64,000 nt of DNA from Psychrobacter sp. PL19 (GCF_017875835.1 NZ_JAGING010000001.1:3038001-3102000), one strand, 5' to 3'. Positions 10,892-22,661 are shown, counted from the first letter of the stretch. Notes: generated from the sequence alone by a model not told the origin. A program made the numbers and translations.

Positions 10892-11490
10892 GCTAGTGCT
10901 TCCTCAAATTGTTTCGCAGCTTCGACTGTCATGATCACTTTGTCATACGCGATCAAGCTCACTGGATCCACTTCGTTTGTACCAAGTACATTGACGTTTG
11001 GAATATTGCGCGCTGCTAAATATAAGTTTTCGTCAACTTCTTTGGTGACGATTAATGCACGAGATGCATTTAACTCATTTAACTTTGCGATCAGCTCTTT
11101 GGTCTTAGGTCCAGAAACGCTCAGCTCTTCAACCAAAATTAAACGCTCTTGACGTATTAATTCGGCTAGGATGCACTGCATAGCACCGCGATACATTTTG
11201 CGGTTGACTTTCTGTGACCAATCTTGTGGTTTGGCGGCGAATGTACGACCACCACCACGCCAGATTGGGCTACGAATAGAGCCTGCACGAGCGCGACCAG
11301 TACCTTTTTGACGCCATGGCTTAATACCACCGCCAGAAACTTCGGCACGGGTTTTCTGTGCACGTGTACCTTGGCGAGCACCAGCAAGATATGCGGTGAC
11401 GACTTGATGCACTAATGCTTCGTTGAATTCACGACCAAAAGCCGTATCAGAAAGCTCAACCGCCGCACCTGTAACTGTTTTTAAATCCAC
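10888..11490 (-). CDS. rplD: 50S ribosomal protein L4
   Basis: 200 residues. In E. coli L4 also represses the S10 operon through its leader. The loop that reaches the tunnel ([20 protein letters not shown]) is intact. Coupled to rplW by a 4-bp overlap. Confidence 0.98.
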   Translation of the reverse strand: MDLKTVTGAAVELSDTAFGREFNEALVHQVVTAYLAGARQGTRAQKTRAEVSGGGIKPWRQKGTGRARAGSIRSPIWRGGGRTFAAKPQDWSQKVNRKMYRGAMQCILAELIRQERLILVEELSVSGPKTKELIAKLNELNASRALIVTKEVDENLYLAARNIPNVNVLGTNEVDPVSLIAYDKVIMTVEAAKQFEEALA

Positions 11491-11504
11491 GTTAATCCCC
11501 TTGC

Positions 11505-12143
11505 TTAGGCTTTGACTGACGGACGTACGATGACATCGCCACCGGTGGCACCTGGGATAGCACCCTTGATGACAAGTAATCCTTTTTCGGCATCAACCGA
11601 AACCACTTCTAGGCCTTGAACTGTAACACGCTTGTTACCCATTTGACCTGGCATCTTCTTACCTTTAAATACCTTACCTGGTGACTGGTTTTGACCAGTT
11701 GAGCCAATGGCACGGTGAGATACTGAGTTACCATGGGTGGCATCTTGCATGCTAAAGTTGTGACGCTTTACGCCGCCTTGAAAGCCTTTACCTTTACTAT
11801 TTCCTGTGACATCAACCATCTGACCTTCTTCAAATAGGTCAGCTAGGATTTCACCACCAATTTCACGACCTTCAAGATCGCTGTCATTAGCACGAAATTC
11901 CCAAACACCACGACCGGCTTTAACGCCAGCTTTTGCGAAGTGACCTTTTTGTGCGGCTGTTACGCGGCTGTCACGACGAGTACCTGTGGTAATTTGAATA
12001 GCTTGATAGCCATCTATATCAGTATTTTTTACTTGAGTGATGCGGTTTGCATCGATCTCAACCACTGTCACAGGGATAGAATCACCTGTTGCAGTGAAGA
12101 CACGGGTCATGCCGCATTTTTTACCGACTAAACCAATCGCCAT
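11505..12143 (-). CDS. rplC: 50S ribosomal protein L3
   Basis: 212 residues. Early-assembly protein; its W-loop extends towards the peptidyl transferase centre. The loop glutamine site methylated by PrmB in E. coli lies in [20 protein letters not shown]. 49 bp downstream of rpsJ. Confidence 0.98.
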   Translation of the reverse strand: MAIGLVGKKCGMTRVFTATGDSIPVTVVEIDANRITQVKNTDIDGYQAIQITTGTRRDSRVTAAQKGHFAKAGVKAGRGVWEFRANDSDLEGREIGGEILADLFEEGQMVDVTGNSKGKGFQGGVKRHNFSMQDATHGNSVSHRAIGSTGQNQSPGKVFKGKKMPGQMGNKRVTVQGLEVVSVDAEKGLLVIKGAIPGATGGDVIVRPSVKA

Positions 12144-12192
12144 TTTAAACCTCTTTATATCTTCTATTAATGGATTGGGCGTTTAATGTGCA

Positions 12193-12504
12193 TTAACCCA
12201 AAGCAATCTGAACGTCTACGCCCGCCGCTAAGTCTAACTTCATTAACGCGTCCACAGTTTTGTCAGTAGGCTGAACAATATCAACCATACGCTTGTGAGT
12301 ACGGATTTCGTACTGGTCACGAGCATCTTTATTGACGTGTGGCGAGGTTAGAACGTTGAAACGCTCAATACGAGTCGGCAACGGTACAGGACCACAAACT
12401 TGCGCACCGGTGCGCTTTGCAGTATCAACGATCTCTTGTGCAGATTGATCAATCAGACGATGATCAAAAGACTTGAGACGGATACGGATTCTCTGGTTAG
12501 CCAT
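12193..12504 (-). CDS. rpsJ: 30S ribosomal protein S10
   Basis: 103 residues; also NusE in transcription antitermination. First gene of the cluster. [20 protein letters not shown] is the classic N-terminus. A ~280-nt leader precedes it. Confidence 0.98.
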   Translation of the reverse strand: MANQRIRIRLKSFDHRLIDQSAQEIVDTAKRTGAQVCGPVPLPTRIERFNVLTSPHVNKDARDQYEIRTHKRMVDIVQPTDKTVDALMKLDLAAGVDVQIALG

Positions 12505-12788
12505 GCCAGCAAGCTCCTAATATGTGCTTTCGTCATTCTTGCTTTGCAAGTGGATGACCAAAAGCCGTTTGGTTAAATATTTACTTCGAGCGGCCTGCTG
12601 TTCTTAATCAGAAGCTGTTCTTTAACAGAACCAGTAGCGTGCTAAAAGCAAAATAGTTTAAAGCCCCGCCGTCTCTCCCATTTATTGGAAAGCAGCAAGG
12701 GCATAATGAAATAGTGCTAGAAACGATGCTCTAGCTGTCATGGCGCCAGCTTTTTAATTGGCCGCGCGCATATAAATCAGTGGTATAC
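12505..12788 (-). promoter_or_regulatory. leader of the S10 operon
   Basis: About 280 nt of untranslated RNA between the predicted promoter and rpsJ. It can form several hairpins, including CTGTT-AAAG-AACAG. In E. coli the S10 leader is the target of L4-mediated attenuation and translational repression. I see structure but cannot align it to the E. coli leader, so L4 control is inference. Confidence 0.45.
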
Positions 12789-12816
12789 ATTATACAGAGT
12801 ATTTTGTTAATTGCAA
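12789..12816 (-). promoter_or_regulatory. predicted sigma-70 promoter of the S10 operon
   Basis: On the minus strand, TTGCAA (12811-12816) and TATAAT (12789-12794) are separated by 16 bp. They lie ~285 bp upstream of rpsJ with no ORF between, so this is the likely start of the ribosomal transcript. No other gene lies between 12817 and 12965. Confidence 0.7.
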
Positions 12817-12965
12817 GAGTAATATCAGAGCACTTTAGGGGCTATCTATCAACAAAACTTATCGATTTTATTTCAGCCATTCTTGATTGATCTACATTTA
12901 CTTTACAGTATTAATTTTAACTTATGAACTCAGTAAGTACAGATAACTTAATATTAGGTAGTGCC

Positions 12966-14579
12966 TTAATCTAAGACAATATCGTATTGTTCTTGAGTAT
13001 AAAGATTTTCTACATCAAAAGTGATCACCCGCCCCAGTAGATATTCAAGATCGGCTACCGTGTCTGCTTCCGAAGTCAATAGTAGGTCAATAACCGCCGC
13101 ATGCGCGACCACAGTGAACTTCTTGGGTGAATTGTAAGTACGGGCGCAGCGCATGATTTCGCGAAAAATCTCAAAGCAAACAGTCTCAGCCGTTTTGACA
13201 AAACCGCGACCTTGACAGGTTGAACACGGCTCGCACAATTGCTGCCCTAGCGACTCTCGAGTACGTTTGCGAGTCATTTCTACCAAGCCCAACTCACTAA
13301 CTTGAGTGATATTACTTTTAGCATAGTCTTGCGTTAGCTGAGACTGTAAGCTCTCGAGTACATCGTCTTTATGCTGCTGCTCAAGCATGTCGATAAAATC
13401 TAGGATTATAATACCGCCTAAATTGCGCAAGCGCAGCTGCCGTGCTATAGCATGAGTGGCCTCTAGATTAGTCTTATAAACGGTATCTTCTAATGAGCGA
13501 CCACCGACGAAAGAGCCAGTATTGACATCAATGGTAGTCATGGCTTCAGTTTGATCGATAATCAGATAGCCACCAGACTTCAGATCAACGCGGCGTTTTA
13601 GCGCATCCCGCAAGTCTTCTTCAACTCGGTGCACATCAAATAACGCCTGCTCAGCGGTATAGTGAACGATACGATCATAAACGAAAGGTACGAATTCTTT
13701 GGCAAAAGTCCTGACTTTCTCATATATCTGAGCGTTATCGATAATGACCTTTTCGGTGCCCTCATGTACTAGGTCGCGAATAGATCGTAGCGGCAAGGAA
13801 AGCTCTTGATAGATTAACTCTGAGCTTTGATTGTGTTTCATTTCCTGCTTGCGCGCGCGAATAGTACGCCACAATTGCAATAAATAATAAACATCTTCCT
13901 CTAACTTATCTACTGGTACACGCTCAGCAGCAGTGCGGGCGATAAGACCACCTTGCAGGTTAACCGTTTGCATCAGGCTAGTAAGTTCGGTCTTTAGACG
14001 CGTGCGCTCTTCTTCGCTATCAATACGTTGGGAAATACCGATATGATCACTAGAAGGCAAATAAACCAGATAGCGTGAAGGTAAGGAAACATTGGTAGTC
14101 AGACGTGCGCCTTTACTGCCCAACTGGTCCTTGGTCACTTGTACTAAAATACGTTGGCTTTCGTGCAGGCGATGTTGAATCAGAAGTTTGCTGGCGGTGG
14201 GTACTATAGTGGTGCTTTGCGGGCTGACCACTGGCGGCGTCACTGCCAAATTAGTAGCAGGTATGGCAGCATTGTTCTCATCGTTGTCAGTAATGGCGTT
14301 TTTATCAGTCTTATCTTCAGATTTATTAGTGGCCGCTACTGGTTGACGTGGCGCTCGCTGCATATCATTAACATGCAAAAATGCCGTCCGTGATTGGCCA
14401 ATATCGACAAAGGCAGCTTGCATTCCTGGCAGGACGCGTACTACCGTGCCCAAATAAATATTGCCAACTAAGCCTAGCTTATGATGGCGTTCAATATAAA
14501 TTTCACCCAGCACACCATTATCTAAAACTGCGACACGGGATTCCATTGGACTGATATTGATCAGCAGCTCTTCAGACAT
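12966..14579 (-). CDS. rng: ribonuclease G
   Basis: 537 residues, RNase E/G family endonuclease of 16S rRNA 5' maturation and mRNA decay. N-terminal S1 domain (GNIYLGTVVRVLPGMQAAFVDIG, ~40-75), interrupted by a low-complexity Asn/Asp/Thr/Pro insertion (~75-135) that explains the excess over the usual ~490. The catalytic subdomain carries the acidic motifs IDVNTGSF and ILDFIDM. The zinc-link motif CEPCSTCQGRG follows near residue 440. It lacks the long C-terminal scaffold of RNase E. Upstream of maf in the usual maf-rng arrangement, with mre genes beyond. Confidence 0.95.
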   Translation of the reverse strand: MSEELLINISPMESRVAVLDNGVLGEIYIERHHKLGLVGNIYLGTVVRVLPGMQAAFVDIGQSRTAFLHVNDMQRAPRQPVAATNKSEDKTDKNAITDNDENNAAIPATNLAVTPPVVSPQSTTIVPTASKLLIQHRLHESQRILVQVTKDQLGSKGARLTTNVSLPSRYLVYLPSSDHIGISQRIDSEEERTRLKTELTSLMQTVNLQGGLIARTAAERVPVDKLEEDVYYLLQLWRTIRARKQEMKHNQSSELIYQELSLPLRSIRDLVHEGTEKVIIDNAQIYEKVRTFAKEFVPFVYDRIVHYTAEQALFDVHRVEEDLRDALKRRVDLKSGGYLIIDQTEAMTTIDVNTGSFVGGRSLEDTVYKTNLEATHAIARQLRLRNLGGIIILDFIDMLEQQHKDDVLESLQSQLTQDYAKSNITQVSELGLVEMTRKRTRESLGQQLCEPCSTCQGRGFVKTAETVCFEIFREIMRCARTYNSPKKFTVVAHAAVIDLLLTSEADTVADLEYLLGRVITFDVENLYTQEQYDIVLD

Positions 14580-14725
14580 AGGGTCTCTTCTCTTATCGCT
14601 CAGCTTTCTTATTAGGAGTTAATCGTTTTCTATTCTTACAGTGTAGCAAATGCGACTCGACCCTGCCCATTACCCTAGCGTGTCATTATGTGCAGGCAGC
14701 TGCGCAGTTACCCTATTGTTACTAT

Positions 14726-15457
14726 CTAACTTATAACCACGGCACTCGCTTCTTTGATTAAGGCCAGTGTTTGCGCTAAAGGCAACCCGACCACATTGGT
14801 ATAGCTACCATTGATCCGAGTGACCCATGCGGCGGCTAAGCCTTGGATGCCATAACCACCCGCTTTATCAGCAGGTTCACCGCTGTTCCAATAGTCTGTC
14901 ATCATATCCACTGTTAATGGCACAAAGGTTACTTCAGTGCGCTCAATAATTTGCTGCTGCCATAGGGCTCTAAAGGTTTCTGCAACATGGCTATTAGTAT
15001 CCCAGCTATTAATAAGATCAGTGGCATTCTGCCCCGCACTGTTATTAAAATCGTCAATTGGTGTTATTAGCGTCGCTTGTACGGCGGTCCATACTTGGTG
15101 AGTGTTATCAGACATTTCCTGCCACATACTGTAGGCATGATGGCGATCTATTGGTTTGGTCAATACCGTTCGGCCATCCGGTAAGACACCGATGGTATCG
15201 GCAGTTAGCATTATAAATGACTTATTAAACGAGGTAGAAAATGTAGATAATTCAGTGCTTTCACTTTTAGAACTGGTATTTAGCTGTTCGATAGCCGCTG
15301 CAGCTTTGCTGGCGACCATACGTTCGATATAATCTTTTGGTAGCTCGCCATAGAGAGGGGTTTCATCGGCGTCAACACTCATGATACTAAAATCCAGCTG
15401 TGCACTAGTGAGTAACTCGCGACGCCGCGGTGAACCAGAAGCCAAAATAATATCCAT
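14726..15457 (-). CDS. maf: Maf-like nucleotide pyrophosphatase
   Basis: 243 residues. Housecleaning enzyme hydrolysing non-canonical NTPs (dTTP/UTP type by context). N-terminal ASGSPRRRELL and the LTADTIGVLPDGRTVL loop with the catalytic aspartate are conserved, as is DKAGGYGIQG. Two insertions (about 55-82 and 115-140) make it ~45 residues longer than typical. Start ATG 15457 is preceded by AAGAGAA. Lies between mreD and rng, a common gammaproteobacterial order. Confidence 0.93.
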   Translation of the reverse strand: MDIILASGSPRRRELLTSAQLDFSIMSVDADETPLYGELPKDYIERMVASKAAAAIEQLNTSSKSESTELSTFSTSFNKSFIMLTADTIGVLPDGRTVLTKPIDRHHAYSMWQEMSDNTHQVWTAVQATLITPIDDFNNSAGQNATDLINSWDTNSHVAETFRALWQQQIIERTEVTFVPLTVDMMTDYWNSGEPADKAGGYGIQGLAAAWVTRINGSYTNVVGLPLAQTLALIKEASAVVIS

Positions 15458-15603
15458 CGCTATTCTCTTGTATTGTTACGTTATATAGGGTTTGCGATGT
15501 CAGACGCTTTGACAGTTAGCCAGCTACTCAAAAAGTATAAAATAGCCCGTAATTTTTATTCAAGTAGTGCTTACAATAGGTATTGCAGTGGTTGCTGAAC
15601 CAT

Positions 15604-16089
15604 CTAATAAATAAATTTGCGTAAAATTAATAGCACCAAAGGCCAGCTAATAATGCTCATTATTAAGGATGCCCCTGACTGAGCTACCAATGTATTTTGG
15701 GTGATCAGCTGTAATATCCATAGGTTCAGCTGAAACACTAATAATCCTAGTGTTGCTATTAGCCATGCCGCAGAGGTGTCCAATTGCTTAATATAAGTGC
15801 TGCTTATTTTAGTTACCAACGCGACCACTACAGCGGCAAAGGCTTGATGCCCTAATCGCGTGTCCATTAGTAAGTCTGCAATAAGACCTATAGTAAAGGC
15901 GGTAAAGATACCAACATAACGCGGCTGAAACAGTAACCAAAAGATCAGCACCATAATCATCACCATCGGGCGCAGGGTGGCCATATTTGGACTTAATGGA
16001 TAGACATTGAGTGATGAAGAAACCACGAAACTTAGGATAATTGCGAACAGCAACAAGCCAGTTGAGTGCTCAGAGTTGGAATGCACCAT
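15604..16089 (-). CDS. mreD: rod shape-determining protein MreD
   Basis: 161 residues with about five hydrophobic segments. Inner-membrane partner of MreC in the elongasome. Recognised by size, hydrophobicity and position directly after mreC. Start ATG 16089 has AAGG upstream at slightly long spacing. Confidence 0.9.
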   Translation of the reverse strand: MVHSNSEHSTGLLLFAIILSFVVSSSLNVYPLSPNMATLRPMVMIMVLIFWLLFQPRYVGIFTAFTIGLIADLLMDTRLGHQAFAAVVVALVTKISSTYIKQLDTSAAWLIATLGLLVFQLNLWILQLITQNTLVAQSGASLIMSIISWPLVLLILRKFIY

Positions 16090-16181
16090 GAATGCTGACC
16101 TTAACGAGTATGTAGCGGCGACTGCTTTAACGTTTATTTAGCGATGAGTAGGATAAGCAGTAACGGATAAGGACTCAGTGG

Positions 16182-17117
16182 TTATCCTGCTGAGTGCAAG
16201 CGCGGCGCTATAGTGACAATATCAGTACTCGTTGTATCAGTGCTGGTCTTGTCGGTGGACATTAATGACGATAACTCACTATCCGCACTTACTGTCTTAT
16301 CTTGTAAAATTAATACGTAAGAATTATCAACAAAATTAGCCGCTGGCGACACTTTGATCGTTCTAAAATTATCTGCTTGCGTGTCATTGATATAGGTAAT
16401 GCGACCGACTCGATAACCTGCTGGAATACGCCCCCCAAGACCTGAGGAAATCAGCTCATCACCGACCCGCACATCTGAGGTTTTGAACACATAGTTAAGA
16501 CGCAATGACGTCGGTATACCTTCACCAGTGACAATAGCACGTTGGCCCGTACGCTTAACAGTCACTGCAACCGACTGTTGCTCGTCAGTAATCAGCAATA
16601 AACGACTGGTATTAGGATAAACATTAATAATTTGTCCCAAAATACCATCTTCATCAATGACTGTCTGCCCAACTTCTACCCCATCTTGTGCGCCTTTATT
16701 AAGCACGACGATTTGCTTGAGCAGACTGGTATCGGTACCGATAACTTGGGCCAAATTGAGCTCAAATTGTTCAGGCTTAGTGGTTGATAAAATACCTTGC
16801 AAGCGCGCGTTTTGAGCCAAAATATAATCTTGCTGCTGTAGCTTGGCTTGCGCGTGAATCACTTGCGACTTTAATCGTACATTTTCGCGGCGCAGCGTTT
16901 CTTTTGATTGCATGCTATCACTTGCCCAATGTTGAGCATAACTCGGTAATAAAGACAGCTCATAAATAGGCTGCATAGCGGCATGGCTAATATTGCGAAC
17001 CGGTTGGAACCATTCTGGATTTTTGCTGTCAAACCACATCAGTATCAAGGCTATTATTAATACAATAGCAGTCTTACGAAGTGAGAGCGGCTGGCGTACA
17101 AAAATACTTGGAGTCAT
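16182..17117 (-). CDS. mreC: rod shape-determining protein MreC
   Basis: 311 residues. One transmembrane segment (~16-33), a coiled coil (~70-110), then the beta-rich periplasmic domain that couples MreB to PBP2/RodA. GQTVIDEDGILGQIINVYPNTSRLLLITD is typical. The C-terminus (~283-308) is Ser/Thr-rich. Just upstream of the start, a 14-bp unit repeats 2.6 times (17124-17159). Confidence 0.95.
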   Translation of the reverse strand: MTPSIFVRQPLSLRKTAIVLIIALILMWFDSKNPEWFQPVRNISHAAMQPIYELSLLPSYAQHWASDSMQSKETLRRENVRLKSQVIHAQAKLQQQDYILAQNARLQGILSTTKPEQFELNLAQVIGTDTSLLKQIVVLNKGAQDGVEVGQTVIDEDGILGQIINVYPNTSRLLLITDEQQSVAVTVKRTGQRAIVTGEGIPTSLRLNYVFKTSDVRVGDELISSGLGGRIPAGYRVGRITYINDTQADNFRTIKVSPAANFVDNSYVLILQDKTVSADSELSSLMSTDKTSTDTTSTDIVTIAPRLHSAG

Positions 17118-17254
17118 AAGGAGTCTAATTTAGCAGTTCTAATTTAGCAGTTCTAATTTGATCAGAACACAGTACTGGCTACAAAAAAGTTAACTGTCGG
17201 CGACCATATACTGTGTCTCAATGCGCCTTATTATTACCATTTTTTGATACTATA

Positions 17255-17285
17255 ACAGGCAGCTCTATTGGCTTTGGCTGCCTGT
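17255..17285. other. stem-loop between mreB and mreC
   Basis: Perfect 9-bp stem (ACAGGCAGC / GCTGCCTGT) with a 13-nt loop in the 252-bp gap after mreB. No T-run follows on the minus strand, so it is more likely a processing or stability element than a classical terminator. Role is inference. Confidence 0.4.
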
Positions 17286-17369
17286 GGCTCTGGTGTTAAA
17301 TAAGCCAAGTCAAGTTAACCAGCATTACCCATTTAGAAATATACTATCTAGAGTGTTTATCTAGAATAC

Positions 17370-18398
17370 TTATACAAAAATCATATTCAGGCTTTTATTA
17401 TTAATAAAATCAAGCGCAATACCGCCGCCACGACTGACACAAGTTAGTGGGTCTTCAGCGACAGTCACTGGCAAACCAGTCTCTTTTGAGATCAGCTTGT
17501 CTAGGTCACGCAGTAACGCACCACCACCAGTTAAGACAATGCCACGTTCAGCAATATCCGACGACAGTTCAGGTGGCGTTTGTTCAAGAGCTACTTTTAT
17601 CGCACTAATGATACCGCTTAAGGGATCGCTCAGCGCTTTTTGAATTTCTTCAGAATTGACCGTGAAGGTCTTAGGAACCCCTTCTGCCATGCTACGACCA
17701 CGAACTTCCACTTCTAGCGAGTTATCTTCATTAAGCGCTGAGCCTACCTCTTGTTTGATACGCTCAGCAGTGGTTTCACCAATCACACAACCGTGAGTAC
17801 GACGTACATGAGTGATGATGGCTTCATCAAATATATCGCCACCGATACGAATTGATTCTGCATAAACACAGCCTGACAATGCGATTACAGCAATCTCAGT
17901 GGTACCGCCACCGATATCGACGACCATAGAGCCACTGGCTTCATGGACCGGCATGCCGGCACCAATCGCCGCTGCCATCGGTTCTTCTAGTAAGAGAACT
18001 TTGCTAGCACCTGCTGATGACACTGCCTCACGAATGGCTTTACGCTCAACTAAGGTTGACTTGCATGGCACACAGACCACCACATTAGGCTGGGCCATGA
18101 AGCGCTTAGCCTTCACTTTTCCAATAAAATGCTTGAGCATCTTTTGTGTTACTTCAAAGTCAGCGATCACCCCGTCTTTTAGTGGACGAATGGCCGTAAT
18201 GTTGGCAGGAGTACGCCCAAGCATTTGCTTGGCATCAATACCAACCGCCGCTACCGTAGGGTTTTGCGTGCGATTACTGCGTAGGGCGACCACTGTTGGC
18301 TCGTTGAGCACCACACCTTTATTAGGAATAAAGATTAGGGTGTTAGCAGTACCGAGGTCGATTGCGATATTATTTGATAAAAATCCAAACAGGTTCAT
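17370..18398 (-). CDS. mreB: rod shape-determining protein MreB
   Basis: 342 residues. Bacterial actin that directs lateral wall synthesis. Actin-fold ATPase motifs are visible: [11 protein letters not shown] (phosphate 1), [14 protein letters not shown] (phosphate 2) and [15 protein letters not shown] (adenosine). Start ATG 18398 with [20 protein letters not shown] matches the family. First gene of mreBCD. Confidence 0.97.
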   Translation of the reverse strand: MNLFGFLSNNIAIDLGTANTLIFIPNKGVVLNEPTVVALRSNRTQNPTVAAVGIDAKQMLGRTPANITAIRPLKDGVIADFEVTQKMLKHFIGKVKAKRFMAQPNVVVCVPCKSTLVERKAIREAVSSAGASKVLLLEEPMAAAIGAGMPVHEASGSMVVDIGGGTTEIAVIALSGCVYAESIRIGGDIFDEAIITHVRRTHGCVIGETTAERIKQEVGSALNEDNSLEVEVRGRSMAEGVPKTFTVNSEEIQKALSDPLSGIISAIKVALEQTPPELSSDIAERGIVLTGGGALLRDLDKLISKETGLPVTVAEDPLTCVSRGGGIALDFINNKSLNMIFV

Positions 18399-19142
18399 GA
18401 CTAATATATCCAGCGTCTTACAAATGAGGCGAATGAGGTGACTGAGGGGCTACTCGTCAGTGTCGAGTAGGTCGTCGTTGAGTATTGACTGTAGCGAAAA
18501 CTTATCGTCGCAACCCGTCAGAACTAAAAAAACAATGAAACAATGAAATCGGCCTAAATTATACCGATTTAGCTCAAAAAAAACATAGATATTTACATTA
18601 GTAAGCAAGGATTTTAATCTTAAGTGATAGAATTTGTTACGACGTTTGAAACGACAGCAAGTGCGGTTTTAACAAACAAATAACAAGGCTTCACATTCGT
18701 ACAGGATTTTTGCTTAGCGTTTCTCGGTCACTGTAACGTATTTCATGGCTTAATAGGTAAACGATTAATAATAAATCAACAACTATACCGTCATTATAGC
18801 AAACTCACCTATCTTAACTGAGATTGGGCAGCAATCAAGCCGCATGCTCTGTAAACTTGGTTCAGATGCTTTATAATGTGTCACTGATTATGATAAAAAC
18901 ACTGATAAAAAGTACTCATTGTTATTTTAGCGCCTACTAAAAGTAAAAGCACTGCCTCAATAGCAATAGCGCTTATCAAGTAGGCCGCAATAATGATCCC
19001 TACTCTCAATAAAACAAGCTCAGTACCTTATTAATAATACAAGCTCAAAACCCTAATTATATTTACCATTAAATCTATAAGCGTATTGAGGACTATTAAC
19101 AGGCGCTTATTTTAACAAACACTGTCCTTCCCTGGAGAAACA
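18399..19142. other. 744-bp divergent intergenic region mreB / gatC
   Basis: No coding frame supported on either strand. It must contain the promoters of mreB (minus) and gatCAB (plus). A 7-bp hairpin (CTACTCG / CGAGTAG, 18450-18470) lies in the mreB leader. The gatC start is preceded by CTGGAG. I could not assign a convincing -35/-10 pair. Confidence 0.5.
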
Positions 19143-19466
19143 ATGTCAAATATGTCCGAGCAACCGTCAACGACTGACAGTAGCGTCAGCCGCCACGAAA
19201 TCCTAGAAGTTGCCAGCCTAGCGCGGTTGGGTATTGACGAAAATACAGCTGACAGCTACGCCAATGATATCAGCAAGATTTTAAACTTAATGAATACCTT
19301 AGCAGCCGTAGATACCACAGATTTAACCCCGTTGGCTAATATTCATGAAGCCTGCCAAGACTTGCGTGCGGATGTTGCCAAGCATGATATCAATCGTGAA
19401 CGCAATCAATCGGTCGCGCCAGCCGTTGAGCAAGGCTTATACCTAGTACCGCAAGTTATTGAATAG
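19143..19466 (+). CDS. gatC: Asp-tRNA(Asn)/Glu-tRNA(Gln) amidotransferase subunit C
   Basis: 107 residues. GatC stabilises GatA and bridges it to GatB. Core motif HEILEVASLARLGI and the C-terminal LRADVAKHDINRE are typical. A short N-terminal extension (~15 residues) may be partly untranslated (a second ATG lies at codon 4). Start ATG 19143 follows GGAG. Confidence 0.95.
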   Translation: MSNMSEQPSTTDSSVSRHEILEVASLARLGIDENTADSYANDISKILNLMNTLAAVDTTDLTPLANIHEACQDLRADVAKHDINRERNQSVAPAVEQGLYLVPQVIE

Positions 19467-19554
19467 CTTTTCGCTTAAAAACTTCGACTGACCAACTGAT
19501 TTTATTTAGCTTTATTTTATTTTATGCAGTTAACATTTTGACGGACGACCCCTT

Positions 19555-21051
19555 ATGTCTGAACTTCATCTATTAAGTACCCAGCAGCTGATTACGGGCT
19601 TACAAGACCAACAATTTAGTAGCCTTGAGCTGACCGAACACTATATCAAGCGTATTGACGCTTTAGATAGCAAGATTAATAGCTTTATTACCCATACTTC
19701 TGAGACCGCGCGTGCACAAGCGCAGGCAGCAGATGAGATGCGTGCGCAAGGCGATAAGCGTCCACTACTTGGCGTGCCGATGGCGCATAAAGATATCTTT
19801 TGTACCCAAGGCGTACTGACCACCTGCGGCTCTAAAATGCTGCATAATTTTGTCTCACCTTATGACGCGACTATTGTGACCAATATTGCTAGGGCCGGCA
19901 TGATTAGTCTCGGCAAGCTCAATATGGATGAGTTCGCGATGGGCTCAGACAATAGCAGCTCTTATTATGGCACAGTGCAGAATCCATGGAATCTTGAGCG
20001 CGTGCCTGGCGGCTCATCCGGTGGTAGCGCATCAGCAGTAGCAGCAGGATTTATTCCAGTTGCGACCGCTAGTGATACTGGTGGCTCTATTCGTCAGCCC
20101 GCTTCGTTTTGTGGTTTGACCGGTATTAAGCCTACTTATGGCCGAGTCTCGCGTTTTGGTATGATTGCCTATGCCTCAAGTCTGGATCAAGCCGGCAGCC
20201 TAGGTCGTAGCGCCAAAGATTGCGCTTATCTATTACAGCCTATGGTCGGCCATGACCCACGCGATGCCACTTGTATTAAATACGACATCCCCGACTACGT
20301 GCAAGATATCAACGATGCCGAAGCGCAAGCAGGCGATAAGCCATTCGCAGGTCTGCGTATCGGAATTGCCAAAGAGTATTTCGGTAAGGGACTAAATGCC
20401 GAAGTCGATAAGGTGGTGCGCGCGGCATTACATAAGTATGAGGAACTTGGTGCGACGATTGTCGAAGTGAATATCACTGACCCTGAAATCACCCTGGCGA
20501 CTTACTATATGCTAGCACCCGCCGAAGCCTCTTCAAACTTATCGCGCTTCGATGGCGTGCGTTTTGGTTATCGCTGTGAAAATCCAAAGGACTTAATCGA
20601 CTTATACACGCGCTCACGCTCTGAAGGCTTTGGCCCTGAAGTACAACGCCGGATCTTGATGGGGACTTATGCTCTATCAGCCGGTTATTTTGATGCTTAC
20701 TATATTAAAGCTCAAAAAGTACGCCGCTTAATCATCAAAGACTTCGATGACGCTTTTGCCAACTGTGATGTGATTGCCAGCCCAACGGCACCAACCGCCG
20801 CTTATAAACTTAGCGACAACTTAGATCCCGCCACCATGTATCTGGGCGACGTTTATACCATTGGGGTTAACTTAGCCGGTTTGCCTGCGCTCAGCCAACC
20901 AGTTGGCCTGACCTCTGAAGGGTTGCCTGTTGGTCTCCAGTTGATCGGACAGCATTGGCAAGAGAGCCAACTGCTGACTACCGCGCATCTGTTCCAGCAG
21001 CATACCGATCATCATTTACAACACTCTGCCATCGCTAAGGAGACGGTATAA
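19555..21051 (+). CDS. gatA: Asp-tRNA(Asn)/Glu-tRNA(Gln) amidotransferase subunit A
   Basis: 498 residues. Amidase-signature enzyme that releases ammonia from glutamine for tRNA-dependent amidation. The Lys-cisSer-Ser catalytic set is visible: the lysine in [10 protein letters not shown], the glycine/serine loop [16 protein letters not shown], and [11 protein letters not shown]. The stop overlaps the gatB start (TAATG), so the two are coupled. Presence of GatCAB implies indirect Gln- and/or Asn-tRNA formation. Confidence 0.97.
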   Translation: MSELHLLSTQQLITGLQDQQFSSLELTEHYIKRIDALDSKINSFITHTSETARAQAQAADEMRAQGDKRPLLGVPMAHKDIFCTQGVLTTCGSKMLHNFVSPYDATIVTNIARAGMISLGKLNMDEFAMGSDNSSSYYGTVQNPWNLERVPGGSSGGSASAVAAGFIPVATASDTGGSIRQPASFCGLTGIKPTYGRVSRFGMIAYASSLDQAGSLGRSAKDCAYLLQPMVGHDPRDATCIKYDIPDYVQDINDAEAQAGDKPFAGLRIGIAKEYFGKGLNAEVDKVVRAALHKYEELGATIVEVNITDPEITLATYYMLAPAEASSNLSRFDGVRFGYRCENPKDLIDLYTRSRSEGFGPEVQRRILMGTYALSAGYFDAYYIKAQKVRRLIIKDFDDAFANCDVIASPTAPTAAYKLSDNLDPATMYLGDVYTIGVNLAGLPALSQPVGLTSEGLPVGLQLIGQHWQESQLLTTAHLFQQHTDHHLQHSAIAKETV

Positions 21052-22589
21052 TGAATACAGCAACTGATAACAGCACCGTCCATGAAAATACTGTACGCCC
21101 TGAGGCTTTGCGTTCAGAGCTATTGGTCGATGGCTATGAAGTGGTCATTGGCATTGAGGTTCACTGTCAGCTCAATACCGACAGTAAGATCTTTTCAAGC
21201 GCGCCAATCGACTTCGGCCATGAGCCCAATACCCAAGCCAGCATCGTGGATTTAGGTCTGCCTGGTGTCTTACCTGTCCTCAATAGTGGCGTAGTAGAAC
21301 GCGCGCTAAAATTTGGGATGGGCGTTGATGCTGAACTTGGACTATTCAATACCTTTGACCGTAAAAACTACTTTTACCCTGACTTACCAAAAGGCTATCA
21401 AATCACCCAAATGGCCAACCCTATCGTTGGTCGTGGCCATATTGATGTGGTAGTTAATGAAGGTGATAACAACGAATACCCTAAACGTATGGGCATCACA
21501 CGCGCTCACTTAGAAGAAGATGCGGGCAAGTCTGTCCACGATGCGGTCGATGGTATGACCGGCGTGGACCTCAACCGCGCTGGCACGCCGCTGATTGAGA
21601 TTGTCTCAGAGCCTGATATGCGCTCAGCTCATGAAGCACTTGCTTATATCAAAGCCATTCATCAGCTGGTCACCTGGCTGGGTATCTCTGATGCCATCAT
21701 GGCGGAAGGTTCGTTCCGTTGTGACTGTAACGTCTCCATACGCAAACCTGGTACGCCACTGGGTACTCGTACTGAGCTCAAAAACCTAAACTCATTCCGC
21801 AATATCGAACGCGCTATCAACCGTGAAATCGAACGTCAGATTGATATTATCGAGGAAGGTGGTAAAGTCGTACAAGCGACGATGCTTTATGATCCAGAGC
21901 AAGACGAGACCCGCGCCATGCGTAGCAAGGAAGAAGCCAACGACTATCGTTACTTCCCTGACCCTGACTTGCTACCAGTGCGTATTGAGCAACATACCGT
22001 TGATACCATTAGAGCAACAATGCCTGAACTACCAGTGGCACGCCGTGCGCGCTTAGAGATCGAGCTTGAGCTATCTGAATATGACGCGCGTATCTTGACT
22101 GGTAGCCGTCAGCTGGCTGATTATTTTGAAGCTGTGGTTAGCGAAGTCGGTCAGCAACACGCCAAGATTGCTGCTAACTGGGTCATGGGTGACTTGTTGG
22201 GTGCGCTGAATAAAGACGATAAAGACATTACAACCTCTCCTATTAGCGCTAAGCAATTAGCCGGTATGCTCAAACGACTCTTTGATGACACACTATCAGG
22301 TAAGCTGGCTAAAAAAGCTTTTAGCGCGTTATATGAGCGCGAATTTGGTGATGCCGAGGATGCCGCGGATCAAATCATCGAAGCCAAGGGTCTCAAACAA
22401 GAAACTGATACCGGCGCTATTAAAGCTATCGTTGAAGATGTGATTGCCAACAATGAAGCTATGGTTGAAGAGTATCGTGGTGGTAAGGAAAAAGCCTTTA
22501 ACGGTCTGGTCGGGCAAGTGATGAAAGCCAGCCGCGGTAGTGCCAACCCACAACAGGTGAATCAAATCCTAAAAGAGTTATTGGGTTAA
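21051..22589 (+). CDS. gatB: Asp-tRNA(Asn)/Glu-tRNA(Gln) amidotransferase subunit B
   Basis: 512 residues. Binds and activates the misacylated tRNA. Signatures: [20 protein letters not shown] near the N-terminus, [15 protein letters not shown], and [11 protein letters not shown]. The C-terminal YqeY-like tRNA-binding domain ends in [18 protein letters not shown]. About 25 residues N-terminal to the core are extra. Confidence 0.97.
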   Translation: MNTATDNSTVHENTVRPEALRSELLVDGYEVVIGIEVHCQLNTDSKIFSSAPIDFGHEPNTQASIVDLGLPGVLPVLNSGVVERALKFGMGVDAELGLFNTFDRKNYFYPDLPKGYQITQMANPIVGRGHIDVVVNEGDNNEYPKRMGITRAHLEEDAGKSVHDAVDGMTGVDLNRAGTPLIEIVSEPDMRSAHEALAYIKAIHQLVTWLGISDAIMAEGSFRCDCNVSIRKPGTPLGTRTELKNLNSFRNIERAINREIERQIDIIEEGGKVVQATMLYDPEQDETRAMRSKEEANDYRYFPDPDLLPVRIEQHTVDTIRATMPELPVARRARLEIELELSEYDARILTGSRQLADYFEAVVSEVGQQHAKIAANWVMGDLLGALNKDDKDITTSPISAKQLAGMLKRLFDDTLSGKLAKKAFSALYEREFGDAEDAADQIIEAKGLKQETDTGAIKAIVEDVIANNEAMVEEYRGGKEKAFNGLVGQVMKASRGSANPQQVNQILKELLG

Positions 22590-22661
22590 GGTTAATTAGT
22601 AGTAAACTGGACTGATTGTTGTCAGTAAAATCTATTTGCAGATTCGAGAAATAATTAACTC

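Noticed and set aside
17899..18441. 180-codon plus-strand ORF antisense to mreB
   Set aside because: It is the complementary shadow of the conserved mreB ATPase region, has no ribosome-binding site and no recognisable domain.
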